A DNA stretch of 64,000 nucleotides from an uncultured Acetatifactor sp. (GTDB lineage: Bacteria > Bacillota > Clostridia > Lachnospirales > Lachnospiraceae): contig CANQJL010000008.1 of NCBI GenBank assembly GCA_947624245.1, positions 29,204 through 93,203 of the forward strand, read 5' to 3'. Every line of letters starts with the position of its first letter. The first letter of the stretch is position 1. Below are positions 58,930 to 64,000 of the stretch, piece by piece. The notes under the pieces were generated by a model. That model searched no databases. It was not told the origin of the DNA and was given only the letters and a program-made list of their open reading frames with translations. Made by a program: the position numbers and the translations under genes.

Positions 58930-58987
58930 AAAAAGATCGGCGCGTAAGCATTGACAAAGATGTCAGATAATTGCGGGAGGTGATGGC

Positions 58988-59458
58988 ATGGCGGAAAAGA
59001 AAGAAGCACAGAAGCTGATCGCCAACAACAAAAAGGCATATCACGATTACTTTATAGACGAGACCTACGAAGCGGGCGTCGCGCTTCACGGGACGGAAGT
59101 GAAGTCCATGCGCATGGGGAAATGCAGTATCAAGGAGAGCTTTATCCGAATCGAGGACGGCGAGGTCTTTGTCTACGGTATGCACGTGAGCCCGTATGAA
59201 AAGGGCAATATTTTCAACAAGGATCCGCTGCGGGTCAAAAAGCTCCTGCTGCATAAGTATGAGATCAACAAGCTGGCGGGAAAAGCGGCGGAGAAGGGCT
59301 ATACGCTGGTGCCTCTGCAGGTCTATCTGAAGAACGGCAAAGTGAAAGTGGAGATCGGTCTGGCGCGGGGCAAGAAGCTTTACGACAAGCGACAGGATAT
59401 CGCCAAGAAGGATATGAGAAGAGAGACGGAGCGGGAATTCAAAGTAAAAAATTTATAA
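58988..59458 (+). CDS. smpB: SsrA-binding protein
   Basis: [43 protein letters not shown]. Confidence 0.98.
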   Translation: MAEKKEAQKLIANNKKAYHDYFIDETYEAGVALHGTEVKSMRMGKCSIKESFIRIEDGEVFVYGMHVSPYEKGNIFNKDPLRVKKLLLHKYEINKLAGKAAEKGYTLVPLQVYLKNGKVKVEIGLARGKKLYDKRQDIAKKDMRRETEREFKVKNL

Positions 59459-59480
59459 AAAATTTATGGGCCGGCATCTC

Positions 59481-59509
59481 TTGACAGCCGCTCTCTCGGT
59501 CGATATACT
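59481..59509 (+). promoter_or_regulatory. tmRNA promoter
   Basis: TTGACA-17 bp-TATACT, 11 nt before the mature 5' end. Confidence 0.8.
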
Positions 59510-59520
59510 GAATATACTTC

Positions 59521-59903
59521 GGGGTAGTAAAGGTCTCGACAGGGGTCTTGCAGCTGGAGAAGCTATCCGCAGCTATGCGTTAAATGGCAAACCTAAACTA
59601 AACGCTGATAATAATACTCAGTACGCACTTGCAGCCTAACCCGCTGTGAGTGACGCCGCCCAAGGCGGCTTGTCCGCTCCGGAGCACTCACACTCCGGAA
59701 TCCGGGCATCGACTCTGTGAGAAACGACGCGCGGTAAGCTTTGCCCGCGCGGGCGTACCATGAAGCTACCGAACCGGACAGATTGTCCCTTTTCTGACCG
59801 GCAAGGGAACGGGCCGGAGCAAGACCGGCCGAAAAAACGGACTATGATAGTAGAAGGACAGGGAATGGGCTTTTGGACAGGGGTTCGACTCCCCTCTACT
59901 CCA
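59521..59903 (+). ncRNA. ssrA: tmRNA (transfer-messenger RNA)
   Basis: 5' GGGGTAG pairs with 3' CTACTCC; T-arm ggttcgactcc; tag ORF ..GCTGATAATAATACTCAGTACGCACTTGCAGCCTAA; downstream of smpB. Confidence 0.96.
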
Positions 59904-59917
59904 TAGGCAAAATTTAA

Positions 59918-59957
59918 GGGAGTCGAACCCCTTGGGTTCAGACTCCCCTCTACTCCA
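59918..59957 (+). repeat. Inverted plus direct partial copies of the tmRNA 3' end
   Basis: gggagtcgaacccc (59918-59931) is the reverse complement of 59880-59893; gactcccctctactcca at both 59887-59903 and 59941-59957. Confidence 0.85.
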
Positions 59958-59963
59958 CTCGCA

Positions 59964-60001
59964 AAGGAATCCTTTCTTTGAAAGAGGATTCCTTATTTTT
60001 G
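59964..60001 (+). terminator. Rho-independent terminator after ssrA
   Basis: AAGGAATCCTTTCTTTGAAAGAGGATTCCTTATTTTTG. Confidence 0.88.
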
Positions 60002-60016
60002 CGCTGTCATTTCTCA

Positions 60017-60045
60017 TTGATGCCGGAGGATGAAAATGGTATAAT
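60017..60045 (+). promoter_or_regulatory. Candidate promoter for the 60084 gene
   Basis: TTGATG-17 bp-TATAAT. Confidence 0.6.
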
Positions 60046-60083
60046 ACAGAAAACGTTGCAACGGAGGAAAAGGAGGTCTTCCC

Positions 60084-60650
60084 ATGGAGACAGGCGGATT
60101 CGCGTTTTATACGGAAAAAGACAAAAAACTGGCGGAGGCGGAACAGCGCAAGATCGATTATCTGGAGGCCCGCGTCGATTACACAAGGCCGGAGAGTATT
60201 CTGAACGTCTATAACAAATCCATCAAGGAGCAGATCTTTAAGACGCCGGTAGGGCTTTTGTATCTTAAAAAGCTGCAGGATTTTCTCTTGAGACAGCCCC
60301 AGATAGACAGAGAGCGTATCGCGCCCATTCCGTTGTACGACACCTACGCGGAGGAACGGGAACAGAGACGGCAGGAGACGGGGGAGAGGAACCGAAAGAG
60401 AGAGGCGGAGCGCAGGGAGGCGGCTGCCGTTCGTTTTCGGATATCCGTGATCCTGAACATACTGTTGGTGCTGGCTGTCTGCGCCATGTTCCTGATCTCG
60501 CTGAACAGCGACCAGCCCAATATATTCAACTACGAGCAGGCGCTCTTGAACCGGTATGCGGACTGGGAACAGGAGCTGACGGAGAGGGAACAGGCCGTTC
60601 GGGATAAGGAGAGGGAGCTGGACTTGGATTCTCTGGAAAATATGCAGTAG
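60084..60650 (+). CDS. Hypothetical protein with charged coiled-coil regions and one TM
   Basis: ORF with promoter and RBS (ggaggaaaaggagg); TM ISVILNILLVLAVCAMFLIS. Confidence 0.75.
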   Translation: METGGFAFYTEKDKKLAEAEQRKIDYLEARVDYTRPESILNVYNKSIKEQIFKTPVGLLYLKKLQDFLLRQPQIDRERIAPIPLYDTYAEEREQRRQETGERNRKREAERREAAAVRFRISVILNILLVLAVCAMFLISLNSDQPNIFNYEQALLNRYADWEQELTEREQAVRDKERELDLDSLENMQ

Positions 60651-60738
60651 GTCCTCTTTTTTCACAGAAAAGACATAAAAACGGGGTATCATACCTTTGT
60701 GGACTGAGCGTGACACAGGAAGGAAAGGACGTAGAGGT

Positions 60739-61416
60739 ATGGACAGATTGAAGATTTTAGTGGTGGACGACGAGAGCCGGATGCGCAAGCTGGTCAAGGA
60801 CTTTCTGGTCAAGAGCAATTACGATGTCCTTGAGGCGGGCGACGGGGAAGCGGCCCTGGACATTTTTTTCAATCAGAATGACATCGCACTGGTGGTACTG
60901 GATATCATGATGCCGAAAATGGACGGCTGGCAGGTGTGCAGGGAGATACGCGAGTACTCCAAGGTCCCGATTATCATGCTGACGGCAAGGTCCGACGAGA
61001 GGGACGAGCTTCAGGGATTTCAGCTGGGCGTGGATGAGTATATCTCTAAGCCGTTCAGTCCCAAGATCCTTGTGGCGCGCATCGGGGCCATTTTGAGACG
61101 TACCAATCAGCTGAGCGCAAATGAGGTGATAAGCTGCGGGGGCATTCAGCTCGACAAGGCGGCCCATCAGGTCATCATTGAGGGCAGGACCGTCGATTTA
61201 AGCTTTAAGGAGTTTGAGCTGCTGGTCTATTTTATGGAAAACAAGGGAATCGCTCTGTCCAGAGAGAAGATTTTAAATAATGTTTGGAATTATGATTATT
61301 TCGGCGACGCCCGTACCATTGATACGCATGTGAAGAAGCTGCGCAGCAAGCTGGGCGCAAAGGGAGAAATGATCAAGACGATCTGGGGCATGGGGTACAA
61401 GCTGGAGGCAGAATAG
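60739..61416 (+). CDS. OmpR-family response regulator
   Basis: KILVVDDESRMRKLVKDFL..VVLDIMMPKMDGW; winged helix NVWNYDYFGDARTIDTHVKKLRSKLG. Confidence 0.95.
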   Translation: MDRLKILVVDDESRMRKLVKDFLVKSNYDVLEAGDGEAALDIFFNQNDIALVVLDIMMPKMDGWQVCREIREYSKVPIIMLTARSDERDELQGFQLGVDEYISKPFSPKILVARIGAILRRTNQLSANEVISCGGIQLDKAAHQVIIEGRTVDLSFKEFELLVYFMENKGIALSREKILNNVWNYDYFGDARTIDTHVKKLRSKLGAKGEMIKTIWGMGYKLEAE

Positions 61417-62897
61417 TGAAGCATTCTATCAGACGACAATTTGCATTGATATTTATCAGTTTGATGGCAGGGACGCTTTTTCTGTGCTGGCTGATCAATT
61501 ATATTTTTCTGGAGCGCTATTATATCAGCAAGAAGACGAAGATCATCTTTAACGCCTATGACACCATTCGCCAGGCGGCCAACAGCGATATGTACAGCAC
61601 GGAGGAATTCCGAAGCGAACTGGACGATGTCTGCAGCAAGTATAATATCACGGTCTGCGTCATGGACGCCAACTCACAGACGAAATACGAGTCCTTCAAC
61701 GGAGGGCGGGAGCTGGAGAATCAGCTCATCGGTTATCTCCTCGGCATTCGTCCGGACGCGGTGGAAGTGCTGGAGCAGGGGAACGACTACCTGATGCAGC
61801 GTCATAAGACACGGGAGGGAGAATACCTGGAAATGTACGGGCAGCTGAGTACGGGTATCTCTTTTATTATGCGCACGCCCTTGGAGAGCATCAGAGCGAG
61901 CGCGGCGATCGCCAATCGGTTCCTTGCCTATGTGGGCGTGCTGGGAACGGTGGCCGGAGGCGTGATCATCTGGGTGGTCTCCCTGGGGATCACGAGACCG
62001 ATCTTGAAGCTGAACCGTATTTCCGAGCAGATGGTGCATCTGAATTTCGAGGCAAAATATGAGGGGCGGGGCGAAAAGGGAAACGAGATTGATCTTCTGG
62101 GCGAAAATATCAACAAGCTCTCCTGGTCTCTGGAGCAAGCCATCTCCGAGCTGAAGACCGCCAATAACGAGCTGCAGAAGGATATCGAACACAAAGAGGC
62201 GATAGATGAGATGCGCAAGGAGTTCCTTAACAATGTATCTCATGAGCTGAAGACCCCCATCGCGCTGATACAGGGATATGCGGAGGGCTTGAATGAAGGG
62301 GTCAACGACGATCCGGAGAGCCGGAGCTTTTATTGCGAAGTCATAATGGACGAAGCGGCCAAGATGAACAATATGGTGAAAAAGCTGTTGACCCTGAATC
62401 AGTTGGAATTCGGAAACGATGTGGTGACGATGGAGCGTTTTGACGTCACGGCGCTGGTCAAGACCTATGTTCAATCGGCGGGGATTCTCACCAGGCAGAA
62501 TGAGATAGAGGTCCGCATAGAAGAAGACGGCCCGATCTATGTGTGGGCGGACGAGTACAAGACGGAGGAGGTCCTTGCCAACTATTTTTCCAACGCGGTC
62601 AACCATTGCGAGGGAGAAAAAAGGATCGTCGTGTCTCTGGAGCGGCGGGAAAATAAGGTGCGGGTGGGAGTATTCAACACGGGAAAGCCTATTCCCAAAG
62701 ACGCTGTCGGGCATGTCTGGGATAAGTTCTACAAGGTGGACAAGGCAAGGACAAGGGAATACGGCGGAAGCGGCATCGGTCTGTCCATTGTCAAAGCGAT
62801 CATGGAATCCATGAACCAGAAATTCGGCGTGGAGAATCATCAGGACGGCGTGCTGTTCTGGTTTGAATTGGAAACGGTGGAAGAACGCGGAGAATAG
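61416..62897 (+). CDS. Sensor histidine kinase
   Basis: Two TMs, HAMP-like, FLNNVSHELKTPIALIQGYAEGL; GGSGIGLSIVKAIM; GTG start overlaps response regulator stop. Confidence 0.95.
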   Translation: MKHSIRRQFALIFISLMAGTLFLCWLINYIFLERYYISKKTKIIFNAYDTIRQAANSDMYSTEEFRSELDDVCSKYNITVCVMDANSQTKYESFNGGRELENQLIGYLLGIRPDAVEVLEQGNDYLMQRHKTREGEYLEMYGQLSTGISFIMRTPLESIRASAAIANRFLAYVGVLGTVAGGVIIWVVSLGITRPILKLNRISEQMVHLNFEAKYEGRGEKGNEIDLLGENINKLSWSLEQAISELKTANNELQKDIEHKEAIDEMRKEFLNNVSHELKTPIALIQGYAEGLNEGVNDDPESRSFYCEVIMDEAAKMNNMVKKLLTLNQLEFGNDVVTMERFDVTALVKTYVQSAGILTRQNEIEVRIEEDGPIYVWADEYKTEEVLANYFSNAVNHCEGEKRIVVSLERRENKVRVGVFNTGKPIPKDAVGHVWDKFYKVDKARTREYGGSGIGLSIVKAIMESMNQKFGVENHQDGVLFWFELETVEERGE

Positions 62898-62999
62898 CTG
62901 CGGCGTTTATTTCAGCTCTTGTCTGTTTGGAGATTGTGTTGTATTATTTAAGAGGAATTGTTTGATTCGATGTGCTTGTCAGTCTACAGGAGGCAAGAA

Positions 63000-63737
63000 A
63001 TGCTTAAAAAAGTAACGGCGGTATTGACAGCGGGGCTGTTGGTCATCGGTCTGTCCGGCTGCGGAAAAAACCAGATTCCCGAGATGACGGACGATCAGAT
63101 TCAGCAGATGGGGGAATTTGCCGCAATTAATCTTATGAAGTATGACGCAAACAACAGGAGCCGTCTGGTGGATTATACGGACATGCTTTCCACTCCGGAA
63201 CCGGAACCCACTCCGCAGTCCACACCCAAGGAGCCTGAAGAGCAGGAGCCGGAGGGAATGAAGCCGGTCGACGATACGCCGATCACGGCGGCGCCGGGGA
63301 GCGAAACCGAAAGCGCCTATACGGTGACGGACGTTCTGGAGTTGCCGGAAGGAATGGAAATCGTCTATATGGAACATGGCCTGTATGACCGCTATCCCGA
63401 GGGAGAGGAAGGGGGATTTGCCCTGTCCGCAACGCAGGGGAAAAAGCTTCTGGTCATCGGTTTTTCTATTATAAATGCGACAGGGCAGGATCAGGAAGTT
63501 GACTTTTTGACCTTGGGACCGCAATTCAGGATCACGGTGAACGGAGATTACACGCGCAGGGCCTTGGTGACAATGCTGGAGAACGATATGACTTCCTTTG
63601 TGGGCACCATTCCCAATGCGGCTGCCGCTTCCGTTGTTTTAGCCATCGAGGTGGATGACGCCGAAGCGGGAAATATCTCGGCGATGACGCTCGACATCAA
63701 AAATGATGCAAAGACATGTACCATTCCGCTTTTATAA
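63000..63737 (+). CDS. Putative lipoprotein of unknown function
   Basis: Lipobox LVIGLSGCGK, PEPEPTPQSTPKEPEEQEPE linker, C-terminal beta-rich domain. Confidence 0.8.
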   Translation: MLKKVTAVLTAGLLVIGLSGCGKNQIPEMTDDQIQQMGEFAAINLMKYDANNRSRLVDYTDMLSTPEPEPTPQSTPKEPEEQEPEGMKPVDDTPITAAPGSETESAYTVTDVLELPEGMEIVYMEHGLYDRYPEGEEGGFALSATQGKKLLVIGFSIINATGQDQEVDFLTLGPQFRITVNGDYTRRALVTMLENDMTSFVGTIPNAAAASVVLAIEVDDAEAGNISAMTLDIKNDAKTCTIPLL

Positions 63738-63787
63738 TGTGCGGCCGAGGCGCTCTGCAGGAACGCCGCCATATGGAAGTGCTTCCA

Positions 63788-63813
63788 AAACGCCCTGAAA
63801 ACGGGCGTTTTTT
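63788..63813 (+). terminator. Rho-independent terminator after the lipoprotein gene
   Basis: AAACGCCC-TGAAAAC-GGGCGTTT-TTT. Confidence 0.85.
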
Positions 63814-64000
63814 GCGCCGTGCAAAAGGGCGCAGGCACAGACAAAAAAATTGTGCGTATAATATGGAAAAAGTTGTTGACAAAGCGGGAATGATTGTGGT
63901 ATTCTTATGAAGCTGTCCCGAGTGGCAGCAGTCAGCACCTTGACAAATAAACAGTAATGCAACCCTGAAGATTCCAAGAAGGCACGGCCGAGCGGGAGAC

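Overview
This window is a chromosomal segment that looks like a motile, moderately GC-rich clostridial Firmicute (probably Lachnospiraceae; inferred from gene content and order). From 1 to ~30 kb it is one long, co-directional fla/che superoperon: end of fliH, fliI, fliJ, motE-like, fliK, flgD, a TIGR02530-type gene, flgE, flbD, motA, motB, fliL, fliM, fliY, cheY, fliO, fliP, fliQ, fliR, flhB, flhA, flhF, flhG, ycgR/PilZ, cheB, cheA, cheW, cheC, cheD, sigD/fliA, fapA/DUF342 and small unknowns. It is followed by rpsB-tsf, the same arrangement as in Bacillus. Next come a hybrid histidine kinase and stand-alone receiver protein, a minus-strand two-module GT-C/PMT glycosyltransferase, a PHP-domain protein, a ~10 kb ABC-type transport cluster (two very large solute-binding proteins, two sugar-type permeases, an HlyD-like adaptor, a two-TM MacB-core-like protein, no ATPase), a YgjP-like metalloprotease and a CDF cation transporter. 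The last part has gpmI, an Fe-S aldo/keto reductase, eno, secG, rnr, smpB, tmRNA (ssrA), a two-component system and a lipoprotein. The most notable non-coding signals are: a 22-nt inverted repeat that would sequester the eno Shine-Dalgarno; a mirrored and duplicated copy of the tmRNA 3' end just downstream of ssrA; a multi-helix rpsB leader; a minus-strand terminator with a short peptide remnant upstream of the aldo/keto reductase; and a 36-bp repeat at the rnr 3' end that appears to continue past the stop codon. No CRISPR array, prophage or intact IS was seen. All family calls come from reading the translations; no searches were run.
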